Shown here in pieces: positions 23,868-36,450 of a stretch of DNA of 64,000 bases (its first letter is position 1; every line of letters starts with the position of its first letter). The notes beneath the pieces are model-generated. The model was given only the letters and a program-made list of their open reading frames with translations. It was not told the DNA's origin and searched no databases. This stretch comes from Macrocystis pyrifera (lineage: Eukaryota; Sar; Phaeophyceae; Laminariales; Laminariaceae): NCBI GenBank assembly GCA_031763025.1, contig JASSKH010000040.1, positions 1,749,001 through 1,813,000 on the forward strand. Reading direction: 5' to 3'. Both the position numbers and the translations under genes were made by a program.

Positions 23868-26800
23868 ATGGCGAGATCTCTGCTCCAGCTCTTAGCTGTG
23901 GTGGCCCTGGGCGTCGCTTGTCTGCACCCAGCCTCTGCGATCGAGACAGTTGATGAACTGATCGTCAGCAAATACCTCGGACGTTGGTATCAGGTAAGAG
24001 AAGCAAATTGATGTTTTCCAGCCCACTACGTATTATACTCGTATTTATACGAGTATAGCAGTTTTTTTGCCAGGTAGACGATAAAAAGAACCACCCGGTC
24101 TGCGCTCTCAAGGCGTAAATATCCTATTACGGGACCACAGTATAGTTAATAGGACCTCCGGCACACAATAAAATCTATATATTTACCTATTTTTACTAAC
24201 AATACTTGGTCCTATTTACTCATTGTATGCCCCCCCGTAATAGCTCGATCCAAGGAACGTGTTTTTTAGCTACTGGGAGAGCTACTAATAGTGGAGGCTA
24301 CTGTTACCTACCCGGCGAAAGAGTACGTGGATGTACGTAGAGTCTATAGATAGCACCAATAGTAGAGTCGGGATGTCGGACTTCGAGAACTACCCTCTGG
24401 TACCTACCTACCTGGTACAAAGTCACATGCCTCTTACATGTACTGATACGTCGATGTTTATTACTGATAATTCAATGTTCTACTATATATAGAAACATGC
24501 AAGTCTGGCTGAGCGACACTGCATATAACATGTACCCTCCTGACATGCGTGCTGTCATTTCCAGGCGTACGGGAATGCCTTCACGGCCCGGACGATTATC
24601 CGTGACAGCACGTGTGTTGCTGCGGACTACGGCCTGGTGAGTCAGGACTGCTTGTGATGAGTCACTGCGATAAAATACGTCAAAATTAAAATTATTTGCA
24701 AAATACCGTTCGTATATTCGTACGTAAAAAAAAAAAAAAAAAAAAAAAATGAGAATCACGGGACCGGCTTCGACAGTAGTCGATCGACACGTGGTGGCGT
24801 GTACGGACGTATTATATCATACATAGCAGGTATCATACAATATGTAGATACGTCCGGGTACATATATTATACCTCTAGTACTCTGTATTTGTAAGAGTTG
24901 TATAATAGCACCCCAACCAGTACCAGGTGCGGTACTGCTGTTTATAATGTACCAGGTATGATAATGATACGTCTGTTATTGGGGACGAGACGCTGTTCGT
25001 ACGATTATTATAGAGTAAATACCGTAGTATATACCTCGCAATTAGTACCAAGGCATGGAAATACGACGTAGTCCTCGAAAACGGACGCATGCAGCACGAA
25101 GATCGCTCGTCGAGCGTTGACGACAGCAGTGGTTCCAACTCTGTAATGCTTGAGATGTCCTCCGACCACCCGTATCAATTATCGGCGAAGCTCGGAACGC
25201 ACAGGTATGTTTGCCGTTGAAGCCACCTGCGTTGTCCCGAACCCCCCGCCTCTACGTCTTTGACTGAAAATAGGATCAAGCTACGGGTAACATTACCGTC
25301 ATCAACTCCAGCCGTGTGCAGATACCCACCGGCGAGCTCAACACTATTTCGGGGTGAGATTTCGTCGTTTGACGACATCAATCGCGTCCTATGTTTCACG
25401 CGCGTTCTGAGTCCTTCGGATGGCCGGTGTATCATAAAATTATTTTTTATTGAGAAGATGGATGCCCAGGCTTGGCCATGTCGACCTTCGGAAGATTGCC
25501 GGGCCTTTGCGCGAGTTTGCACCGCCTTCGAGCCAGCCAGTGCCGTTGCTTCCCTCTGACTACAATCAGCACGTGCCGTACTGATGTACGACTTCTCACA
25601 GAGCGTGCCGTACTGATGTGCGAAATCTCACAGAGTCTGTACGGGACGGCGGCCAAATTTGCAACCTCTGCGGGGCTTTTCTCAACGTCTAGTTTCGTTT
25701 CTACGAGTATACGAAACATCCCCGCGAATTCGCGGGACCCCTGTCAGCTGTCACCTGGCACACGCTAACCCCTCCAGGACACCCCCCCCTTTTCGGCAAC
25801 AATATTTTTGCAAGTAGAGTCAAACAAATGTTTCTGCACAGCCAGGGCGGCAGTACAACGAATGACGAAGTATGTTGTCCCGCCCTGGTTGCTTGGGTAC
25901 AGCAGTGGTACATGCATTGACGGTTGCAATAGTACAATGGCTTTTTTTCGGAGAGGGGTTTCGCGTAGCGGCAACAATCATTTCGCCAGTAACCCGCACG
26001 GCCACAAGGTCACCATGCAAGGCGACTATCCATGGCAAACACATTGCCTGCGCTTTTACGAGTAGCTCGTTGACTCTGCTCCATCGCATGCGTTGGTGTG
26101 CCGTACCGTACCGTACTGCCGTGCTACAGGTACGCATACGGCGTGGACGAGTCTGAGCCGGGGCAGCTGAAAGTGCACCTTGGGCAGGTTCCGTTCGACG
26201 GCGACTATTGGGTTGTCGGTCTCGGGCCTGCTACCTTTGGCTCTGATGGGGCGTACGAGTGGGCTATCGTCAGTGGACCGTGAGTGCGTTGCCTATGTTA
26301 CGTGCACCCGCATAGCCTTGTTATTCAACAATCAGTTGAGCCTGGTCCAAGCTGCACCCGCTTGCGCTGTTGTACATGCCGCTCGTCTGTGTGTATTGCT
26401 TTGTTTTTTACCCTTTATACAACAATCATAACACCAGCCTCTGACATAACGTCAACTGTACCTAACTGGAGGTCGTTTCAGCCGGGCTGGGTGCAGTAAC
26501 TGTCCCTCATTGAATAAACCGAATACCTTTTCCTCAAACTGTACTGTTTGGCTGCTCAAGGTATATTGACATTAAAAAAATGCGAACGCCGGAAATGGGC
26601 AGAAATTTCCAAGGCTCTTCATGGTTTATTGCCGGGGTGGTATTGACGGTAACGGCGGACGGGACAAAACGGGACGGTAAAACCGTCGTCAAATTGGTAC
26701 CGGGGTCCCGTCCCGTCGCCAATTCCGCCTGCCGTTGACTCGTACCGTCTCGTCCCACCGAGAAAACATCTCCCGTTTTACTTGGCCATCCCGTCCCGCC

Positions 26801-29800
26801 GTCAAAACCTGCTCTACCATCCCATCCCGTCAATTCCGTCACTCCTTCCCGTCAAGAAACCATGAATACCAGAGTAATACTTCTTCTGCCCGTTATATAT
26901 CAGGAGACGGCAGTTTAGGCCTGTGACAGACGGGCATCTGGAAATACTACGTACGTAGTTGGCCAGGAAAGTTGAAAGGGTTTCAGCCAAATCAGGTATA
27001 CCTGGCCACTTTTGGGCCAAAATCAGTAACGTATTAAAACCGAGTACCAACCACACACCAGGAGCCCTGCTATTGGCCAGACTGACATCGTACTGATTTT
27101 GGCCAATTTTGAACTAATCAGAGAGGCCATATGTCCACTCTTTTTCTCTGCGTATGCGTCACACCCTGTACAATAGACAATGGCCACTGCAATAGCAATA
27201 AAATATGGCGCAATGGACGTGCCTAGTACCATCGGTATAGTGTCTATCGATTTACTACTCCCTCAGTCTAATGTCGCCGGAAAAGGCTATCCGTTGGCCT
27301 ACTTCCCCATACATTGTCGTCGGTAGGAGCTATCGATGGATCACATCCCCAATCCATTGTCACTGGTAGTGGTTATCGACTGGGTGTCCCACAATCTATT
27401 GTGGCAGGCGATGTCTATCGATGGAACACATCCCCAATCTATTGTCACCGACAATAGCCATCGATGGATACTCCCCGCAACCTATTGTGGCAACAATGTC
27501 CATCGATGGATCGCATCCCCAATCTATTGTGGCAGGCAATGCTTGTCGATTGTTGCCGTCCTCAAATCTATTGTCACCGACAGCAGTGTCCATCGGTGGG
27601 CACGGCTCACCACCTACTACTGCAGTCGGCAATGTGTATCGATCGACACACGTACAACGTACTCTGCTGAGCACAGCGAGGTATCTATTGTGTAACAGCA
27701 GCCGTATAATATATATTGCGACGACAGCAGTAAAAAGAATTCGTGCATGATTTATCTTGACAACACTTGACACACGACAATGGGTGTATGGCACGGTAGA
27801 TCGTGATTACTTTTTCTTAGCTATATACATAGGCCAACCGATGAAACAGGAAGCATGGATGGGCGTTTCGATGAATATTTATCACAATCTCAACTGTTTA
27901 TATAAACGTGGTTTTCGATCCTAGACAACAAACAACAGCCGCTGCAGCAAATAGTAGGGGTATAATGTAGTGCAAGGGACGCGTATATTGCTGCGGGCAA
28001 TGTCTATCTACTATTTATTGTTGCCGTCCTCAATTTGTTGTGACTGACAATGGCTATCGATGGACAGACTTCATTGCGGGTGGCAATGGTCAGCGATGGA
28101 CGCGGTGCACAACCTACTGTCGTTGGCAATATATATCGACAGAGTCCCCCCCCCGTCTACTGTCACTGCCGATATAAATCGATAGTTTCCCCCCCGTCTA
28201 TTGCCGCTGGCAATATATATCGATATATTTTCCCCTCGCCTATTGACGCTGGCAATATATATCGATTCATTTTCCCCTCGTCTACTGTTGCCGGCAATAT
28301 CTATCGATATTTACTGTCGCCTAATGTCGCTGGCAATATCTATCCCATATATTTTCCTCTTGTCTATTGTCGCTGGCAATATCTATTGATGGGTTTCCCT
28401 CGCCTATTGTCGCTGGCAGTAGACCATGGTGTGTCTTTAGTCCAGGGTGTGGTCATGCGTCTGCGGTCTCTCGATTGGTTATTAATACTTCATGTTCATG
28501 TCTAATCGAACAAGTGTGTATGATCTGATGATAATCATGATATGATACCGATCACACCACGGCCGTGCTCGACACTCGACGCCGATATGCCGTATGTCCA
28601 CTGTTTCTTCTTTGCGTATGCGTCTGCGGTCCCTCGATTGCAATGCATGTGTATAAACGTATAAATTCTGTACTCGTGCGTATGGACGTACTTATAGGAC
28701 GTATTTGTACTCGCATACGTACGCTGATTTCACTTTTTATTCTTTGGGGTGTACGATGTGCTTCAGTTGTTGTGATACTCTGTTGTTTTCTCATGGTTGC
28801 AGGAGTCATATTACAGCACCGTGCACAAATACACAGTGATTCGTCGAGGTGGTCTCAAGTTTGGTATGGCAAGATAATTTCGTGCCGAGCAGGCGGTTCC
28901 GCGAGAATGGTCGAGAAGTTTCAAAACTGGCAACTGGGGGGGGTGCCAGAATAAAAAGTGTTGGCGCTCCCGTCGTAGCGAAACAAACGAAGCCCGGTGA
29001 CCCTCTGCAGATCCAAGTGAGGCCCGTGGTACCTATACCCTAAAGAAATAAAGCAATTCAAATTTCGGAGGCTACACGCTTGATGTTTAGTTTTATGAAT
29101 TTTCATGGACAAAACACCGTTCGTGGCGCCCGTTTTTTACTTGGTTTTAGCATTCCCTGATGACCCCAGTGGATCGTATACCTGATTTTGGCCACAGCCC
29201 TTGTTGTTTTATCCATGACGGGACGGGACGGTAAATACAAATACGGGACAGGGCAGTAGTTTTTCTTCGCTCGACGGGGCTGGACGGCATATAACGTTTT
29301 CCACGACCGGACTGGGCGGCACAATGGTTTTTCACGAGGGGACCGGACGGCACGTAAATTCCAGACGGGCGAGGTCACTTTTCGACCCGGACCCAAAGAA
29401 CGGTTGCGGCGCCAGCTTGAGCTGTTCTGCTGGCTGTGCTTTCTTTGTGATGCGAGTCGTTGGCTGTTCTTGTGGCTGGGCTGCTTTTGCTGTACTGTGG
29501 AGCAGGTGGTTGCGGTTGTGTGTGGTGGTGGTTGATGTGGTGGTGCTGCTGGCTGCTCGGCCACAGCCGTAAAAGGTACGTATGAGTAGTACGTATGATC
29601 GATGATACAGGTGTCGAGTGTCGAGGACGGCCGTAGAGGTGTGATCCGTATCACATCATCGTATCATGATATTATCATACCAGTATCATACACACTTGTC
29701 CGACCGAGAAACCGCAGACGCATACGCAAAGAAAAAAGAGTGGACATGTGGCCTCTTTGGCTCAAAATTGGCCAAAATCAGTTGAAAGCTAGAGGACACA

Positions 29801-32800
29801 GTCAGATGTAACTTGGCCTTTCCGAGCCAAAATCAGATACGATGTCAGTCTGGCCAGTAACAGGGCTCCTGGCGTGTGATGTGTACTTGTTTTTAGTACG
29901 ATTTTGATTCCGGCCCAAAAGTGGCCAGGTATACCTGATTTTGGCTAAAACCCTAAACAAAATGTGATGTACGGTCCCGTCCCGTCGAGAAATTTCACAC
30001 CCATCGTTCCGTCCCGTTCAGCCAACTACCCAATTACCTGGTATACTGTTCATTATTTTGCCGTCCGGTCTTCGAGTTTTGTCACGCCACAGTCCCGTCC
30101 CGTCTCTAATATTATCAGCCATTAAAAGCGTTGCAAATTCCGGCTATAATAATGGCATTGTAAAAATGCTAGCGATGGAAACGGGCAGCAATTTTGGCAT
30201 AATAAGTGTACGTCCGGATGACGTGACTGAGCCCAGACAGGACAACCATATGATCAGTGTCCGCGCTCCTAAGCTGCGTCCGGTTATCTACAGTAGAGTA
30301 AAGAAGTGGTGGCAGTGTCTCACTTTGGCACGACGTCAGTCGCGCAAACGCCAACCTACTCACCGGCGCCCGTCCTGGGTTTGCTGGAACGAAAAATATA
30401 TTGTGTGCTCTAGGGTACACTGTTTACACGCATGGTCGTGTTTGGCACGCCTCGGGCCTCGCTCATGTACAGTAGTGTCCTGCTGTGCTCGTGGCTAGCG
30501 AGCAACTCACAATCTCATCGTGAACAGCCAATACACAAGGTAGCCCGCCAACCGTGCACACCCCGGGCAGCTCTCCCTTAACCTCCGCACCCCCCTGTCG
30601 GACGTCGAATGCATCGCACGAATCTTGTATCCTTCTTTCGTAGCGAGGCAGAGACCCTGTTCATCCTGGTGCGTGACGTGCCAAGCTTTGAAGAAAAGTA
30701 CGCGAAGGAAGTGTTGGCCTTCGTCCATGACTTGGGCTTTACCGGCCCGGAGAAAGAGCCTCAGCGTATCATCCAGGAGGGTTGCTTGCCCTTCGATCCC
30801 ACCACCTTGGCGGCGAGAAAGGTCGGCGATTCGCGCGACGACGGATTTTTTTGTTTATCCCTGGCGATGCGTGGTGTCAGGCTGTGCGCGTTTCGTGTGA
30901 TTTACCGGGAGGTTTAAGAGTTCATGCGCTCACGAATTTTTCAATAGTGGGTACACGTGTTCGCATTACGTGTGGAAAAATTAGCACCGCCCCTCTCGCC
31001 TTCGCACAACACTTGTGGGTAAACCTCATGCGCAAACCAGTAGGGTATGTATAGTATGGGTTTGGTTCGTTATTGGACACACCCTCGCCGACAACGGCAC
31101 TTTACACGTTGCGCACCTATTACCCTGTTTGACCGCTTACATTATCACACCCTCTGCCCTGGTGGTAAATGCGAAACTACTGTAGAGAACGCTAGGATGG
31201 GCAGACTTCTTGGCGACTACGCAGTGGAATGAGGAAGATGAGGCCGCGTATGCCAGCGAGATGGGCGAGAACGGTCACAAGCTAGACTGGGGAGGCGAAG
31301 ATGAGGAAATCGCTTCCGGTTACGAAAGCGGTCTCGAATACGCGAGCGACCTCACGGAGGAGGGTGCCAGGGTCGCCGCACCCTTCGAGCCGGTAGTGCC
31401 GGTGACGGCATTGGACGTCGACCGTTACACCGGGCGATGGTACCAGGTGATACATCTGCGTCTTGCCGCCCTCCTTCCCACCTTTGCCGGGAAAACGTGA
31501 AACAGTATAATATCTGTTGCGAATTGCGAAAATATTCCATGTCTGTCCCATGTTTTGTGTTGTTCGAACACCTACTTCCTCGCTGAAGGAGAGTCATGCC
31601 CATGAAGTAACCTGTGGCCCCGCAGCGCTTGACACCCCGCGCCCGTAGCGCTTGACATTCACGAAGCATCGAGGATACAAAAATGCGCGAGATCAGCGAT
31701 TTTCTTTGATGAGTCCTAAATTTTTACATTTCTCATTTTATTTTCGTCGCCTCTGTACTCTCGGCGTTTTTTTTCGTGTTTTTTCAGGCGTACTCGTCGT
31801 ACACGGTGAGCACGCTGCTAGAACAACACGGCGCGTGTGTAACAGCTGACTACGCCGCACAAGACGACGGTTCTATTTCTGTGGTAAACACTGCCAGGTG
31901 AGGGTTGCTTGCACGGGGGCAATGCCTCGATTCTTCTCAGACTTAGCCTAATATCATTAAGACTTTTCTTTCATGTTGCTGGGTCAAAATGGAAGATGTA
32001 GTTGGAAATTGTCTCTGGCAAGCAGGTGGTTGCGATGTAAGATCGTGTTTCGGCCTGCTGGCAATTCGTGTTTGTGGAAGGGGCAGGTTCCGCGTCGTGG
32101 TGATGGAACCCCCACCCACGAATATCGGGAAGAGCAAGGCGACGATGTCAGTCTCACATTGCGTATGCGATGCGATGAACTCGCGCCAAAGGCAGGCAAT
32201 ACGTCGCTCATCCAATAAATACCCATAGTGTGCACGGCTCCGACGACGGGTGGTGGGGCATGTTGAAGGGTCTTATGCTCCCCTCGTAGTCCTTTACCCG
32301 GAACGGCAGCCAGCAGCAGCGACGAATTCACGTGCACCGATTCCTATTACTAGAAACAGTCGCAGTTCCGATGCTACATTGCATGGCAATGCGGCCTGGC
32401 TTCCTTGGTACGGAGGTGTTACCCTGATGTGCAACAATTTTGGCTTGCGCAACAGGGTGAAGACCACAGATGGAGAGGTGATCAAAATGGACGGTTACGC
32501 TTACGTGGAGGACGCCTCGCAACCGGGCAAGCTAACGGTTCACCTTGACGGTGTGCCCGTTGATGCCCCATACTGGATTCTGGCGCTCGGTGGCGAAGAA
32601 GAGGTGAGTCGGTGGATGTTTCGTCTTGGAAACCGCGAAAGCCGATGGTGGCACGATGCATAGCAGTAGGTATAGAGTAGCCTCTTTGACTTCAAATCCA
32701 TTTTTTTTAATCTCTCGAACACTACAAACATGGACATTGCCAAAGCGCTGTTCGTTGCCGGTGTTGTTTAGCTAAACGCGTTGTTTTTTTGGCGACTCAA

Positions 32801-35800
32801 GCTTGGCGATACAACGCTGACGTTTGCCGAGCCCAAGGTTGTGGCGTCTGACCACATGTCGCGTTGTCGCGGCGCCTGAGCACTTGTGTGTCCCCCACTT
32901 CCCTCTTCGACTTCAAATCCATTTATTTTTATCCCTCGAACACAACATACAAACATGGACTTTTCCAAAGCGCTGTTCGTTGCCGGCGTTGTTTAGCTAA
33001 ACGCGTTGTTTTTTTGGCGACTCAAGCTTGGCGATACAACGCTGACGTTTGCCGAGCCCAAGGTTGTGGCGTCTGACCACATGTCGCGTTGTCGCGGCGC
33101 CTGAGCACTTGTGTGTCCCTCACTTTTTTCGCGTTACCCGTTCGCAGGATGGCCCCTACTCGTGGTCGATTGTGTCCGACCCTATTAGGGCCTTCCTCTT
33201 TGTGCTCGTGCGCAACCCCGAAACGTTCTTCGGTTCCCAAGGCGAAGCCGACCTCCTCGCCAAGTGCAAGGACCTTGGCTTCACGGCTTTCTGGAACTCC
33301 CCTCGGAAGACGGAACAGGAGGGGTGCGAGTACCCGGCGACCGCGACCGCTGCGATCGCGGAGGTTGGTGGAAAGCTTGGTGAGCTGTCGCCAGTCCTCA
33401 AACTTCGTGGCGGTGGATTGGGAGTGAAGGGGCCGCTGCACGCCAGCTGCAAGGTGAGCTTCGTTGGACAAATTGGGCTTCGGGTGGATGACCCTACGCA
33501 ACGGAGTTTTGAGTCTTGACCGCATGTAGTTTTGTGCCCCTTGTAACACCATGTGCTGGGTAGCCCCATACAGCATTGGCCTGGTGTTGAGTAGTTTTAA
33601 CGTCTTGCTATCATGTTGCTACGGGGTGAAGCATGTCTGCTCCTCATTGCGAAAAAGGGCGCCGAAACCTTCGCGCGGAATCCCCAGATATGAATCATAG
33701 TACAAGCACATATCGACGAAAGTCAACAAGTTAAGGCGACTACAAATCGACCACGCTATAACAGCATAGTTAGGAATCAGAGAGGGGCGCTGTTTCTGTG
33801 ACCGAAGGTGTGAGATGCATTAAAGTGAAGTACCTAGACCTGCAAAGGGCAACGAAACAAGCGCAGGTGGAACGTTCGGTAGCATGGCCGTAATTCTAGT
33901 TTTTTGTCGGCAGCAAGAGGCTCGAGGCGGTATTTTGCATCTCGTGAAGCAGTATCCACCCTTGCCTACGCAAATGACTCAACTTCGTGTCACTTTGCCT
34001 TGTTGTGGCGGTCGCCGCACACAGATGACCGTCAGCTTCTCTAAGCGCGGGTGCCAGGAAGTTAGCGATGCTCTTGTCACGGCTGCGAAGGGCATGAGCG
34101 GCTTCGACAGCTGCAACGGCGGAAACAAGTGAGTTATATTTAGCGCACATACGAAAAAGTCCTGCAAAATATTACTGGCACCCGTCCTGTGTTTGGGATC
34201 GAGGAGAAGACACGGTTTTCACAAGCAGGGCATGATGGCCTGGCTCGAGTATAGCGGGCTGTGAGAATGATGTACGTGATCTGTTTCTCATTTTGTGTCA
34301 CCTCAAGATTCCCGGTAGGTTACAGCGTTGGTCGAGGTTCAACGGGGCATGTGCACACACGCCTTTTTAACCGGCCGGCGTTTTTTTTTTTCAGGTGCGG
34401 TTACACGGTGTCCAAGGTGTCCAACGGCAAAGCTGAATTCGTCCACGAGACGTCGGTAAAACACTACAAGGACAGCCTGACCTTCACCTTCGCCGAAAAG
34501 GTATGAGTATCACACGCCTGCACCAGTCAGAGGAAGCAAAGAGATGTTTGCCTGGATACTGGGAGAGGACCTGGGGGGGATGTACTCGATAGGAGAGATG
34601 TACTCGATCTCATGCATGGCCGTAGTCGTATGACCATAGACCCTCGCATCCCTACAATGCCGGCACGGAGCATGTCGGGTTTTCACCGACCAGGCAGACA
34701 TTGCTTGCACCAAGCGCGAAGCGCCGTGAGGTGTCCAGCGAGTCGCATGAAGGGTGAGCTGCATCCTACTAAGAACCGCTTTTGAGGCGGATTTTCTTGC
34801 ACATTAATGACAGCTCCAATTAATTGATTTATTATCCGAAGTGGCTACTTGCAGAGACAGCAATGTGTTTACTATGTACCTGCCTCGTGGGTGCCTTACC
34901 ATATACACACTACGTGATACGATCATCCCCCTTGTGCGGAAGGAAAGTTCTCCCCGCACAAAAATGATCTCGCTCGACCGCCAGCCGTGGTGACCGTCAA
35001 AAAAAAAAACGGTACCTTGGCTGTCTAGCTCACGCAGTGAGAGGCGTGTTTTACAGTGTCGTCGCCAACTGACGCCAACCCAACCTATATACAGTATACC
35101 AGAGACATATGGGGGGGGATGGGGGGGGGGCTTATTTGTTGCTTGCCTTAGTCATTTGACCGTTGACCACGCATCCCTGTCGAGATGGACCAGCGTTCCT
35201 ACTCCCAATAGAGAAACCTCCAACATTGGGGCGCTCATTACGTTGTTTTTATACATTACGTAGCTTTTTTTTGCTGATCTTACCCCCTTGCTAAATCGCC
35301 GCCTGTGGCCACCATCTATCTCCTAGGATAGCGATCGCTTTCTCTTGACTATCTAGTGCACCAAACTTCTCGATTCACGTTGTTCAATTTCCCGCATCTC
35401 CTCTAACGCATCCCGTTTCTCCTTGTACGTTTCACATTCTCCTACTATGTGAGTTCTACTCTCTATTGCTTTGCCACACGGGCACATCTGTGCATCTACT
35501 TCCTCCTGCGGGTACTTGTACACCTCCTTCATCTTTCCGGCAGGTCCAGGTCCCGTTCACGAAATCGCAGTTGCAGGATTTTCGCGAAGTGCATTGGGCC
35601 GTGCAAATACGTTTGTATACCTATCCCTTCTCTTATCCCCCCGTATATCCAAGTCATACTTCACCTTATCATGGCGGGGACGCACGTCAGGATCCTGATC
35701 AAAAACTTGTGTGAAGACTGTTTGACAGACCCGATTCCTTGCTTGGCGGGGCGCGTGATTCCTATGCTCGCGTCGCGATCGTCGGTAAACTGCTGTGTTC

Positions 35801-36450
35801 ATGGGCAAGGCAATGCCTGCTATGTCAACAGGATGAGTATTATTCTCAAACGTGTTATCGACCTCGTATTTTTCATGGGATGTCATTGTTTTCGTCGTGA
35901 CTGGCAATTAACCATGAGCTTCGTGCCCCCCCTCCCCGCCCACCGTTTCTCAGGGCGGGTCATGCACGGCTCAAGCGTTCTCAACCAGTCAGACCTGGTA
36001 CGCCGTGCTTGACAACAGCGTCAACTACTGCAACCTACACAACCTCGTAAGTGCCCCAGTGTTTCACGGTAATCACGCCGCTGGTCGTGTTTATGGACGT
36101 AGTCGCGCGTTATCACCGATAGGCATGTCTCAAGATGTTGATGTGTGTTCTCTTACAATGGAATGTTGAATCGCCGGCTCACATGGGATGTCGTGCAGCA
36201 GGTGGTATTAATAGTAGAACTGTGAATGTGCGGCCCTTCAAACCCCTCAATCGAATAGTTTTTTTTCCGTAGAGTCACGCCTCCGATTGACAGATTGATC
36301 CATCATGTCACATTCCTGATAAAAGTCCCGCCCGATGGTTGGCCTTGCTACGGAGCGCAGGTGGATGCAACCGGGCTGGAATACGAGGAAGTGGACGTTT
36401 CCGATGGCACGTGCACTCAGTACAGCTCTGCAAACTGCGAGCGTTACTGA
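23868..36450 (+). CDS. Secreted protein with two tandem lipocalin domains and a C-terminal Cys-rich domain, 13 exons
   Basis: Exons: 23868-23993, 24565-24636, 25274-25353, 26130-26279, 30644-30821, 31225-31446, 31788-31897, 32456-32603, 33148-33453, 34025-34128, 34395-34500, 35954-36046, 36361-36450. They sum to 595 codons and stay in phase. Residues 1-24 are a signal peptide (MARSLLQLLAVVALGV...ASA). Lipocalin 1: YLGRWYQAYGN (GxW), DSTCVAADYG, LKVHLGQVPFDGDYWVV, AIVSGP, ETLFILVRDV, QEGC. An acidic linker of about 60 residues (GGEDEEIASGYESG) follows. Lipocalin 2: YTGRWYQAYSSY, GACVTADYA, LTVHLDGVPVDAPYWIL, SWSIVSDP, FLFVLVRNPE, QEGC. Conserved cysteines (TCV/ACV and QEGC) fit the lipocalin disulfide. 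The last four exons encode CKMTVSFSKRGC, CGYTVSKV, GSCTAQAF, NYCNLHNL, GTCTQYSSANCERY. Weak points: the exon-5 donor (AAG|GTCGGC) and whether exons 10-13 are a separate gene starting at ATG 33884, which keeps the same frame. Lipocalins bind small hydrophobic ligands; the ligand is unknown. Confidence 0.7.
24727..24749. repeat. Poly-A tract
   Basis: An uninterrupted run of about 23 A residues in lipocalin intron 2. It could be the tail of an old retroposed insertion; no source sequence was recognised upstream. Confidence 0.8.
25573..25636. repeat. Two-copy tandem repeat, about 32 bp
   Basis: GTGCCGTACTGATGTACGAC is followed by TTCTCACAGAGC, then nearly the same sequence again, in lipocalin intron 3. 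Confidence 0.75.
27240..27680. repeat. ATCGATGG/CTATTGT minisatellite, block 1
   Basis: Units carrying AATCTATTGTGGCAGGCAAT or AATCTATTGTCACCGACA followed by TATCGATGGA are repeated about nine times, spaced about 45 bp. Lies inside the inverted-repeat element. Confidence 0.8.
28000..28430. repeat. ATCGAT/CTATTGTCGCTGG minisatellite, block 2
   Basis: About nine copies of a unit near 42 bp, approximately CGCTGGCAATATATATCGAT followed by ATATTTTCCCCTCGCCTATT and two bases. Related to block 1 (same TATTG, GGCAAT and ATCGAT words), separated from it by about 320 bp. Confidence 0.85.
32680..33125. repeat. Tandem duplication within a lipocalin-2 intron (about 225 bp)
   Basis: A segment starting GACTTCAAATCCATTT (32688, 32909) and running through GTTTAGCTAAACGCGTTG to GCGCCTGAGCACTTGTGTGT is present twice, nearly identical. 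It lies immediately before the acceptor of exon 33148-33453. The second copy runs almost into the polypyrimidine tract, so the duplication also duplicates candidate branch-point sequence. Confidence 0.9.

Larger units (their letters stand above)
26640..30110. mobile_element. Inverted-repeat element inside lipocalin intron 4
   Basis: The left segment around 26975-27165 (CAGGTATACCTGGCCACTTT, GGCCAAAATCAG, GGCCATATGTCCACTCTTTT) returns in reverse complement at about 29720-29960. Outside these, tracts rich in GGGACGG/CCCGTCC flank both sides (26640-26860; 29960-30110, with another at 29210-29370). A second inverted pair lies inside (28535-28640 against 29595-29760, sharing GTCGAGTGTCGAG and GCGTATGCG). 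No transposase frame was found, so this is a non-autonomous foldback or nested TIR structure. Its outer limits are approximate. Confidence 0.6.

Noticed and set aside
33884..34128. ATG at 33884 as the start of a separate Cys-rich protein gene
   Set aside because: In frame and possible, but the resulting N-terminus (MAVILVFCRQQEARGG) is not a good signal peptide for a Cys-rich domain. Splicing from 33453 to 34025 gives CKMTVSF, which fits better; kept as the alternative model.
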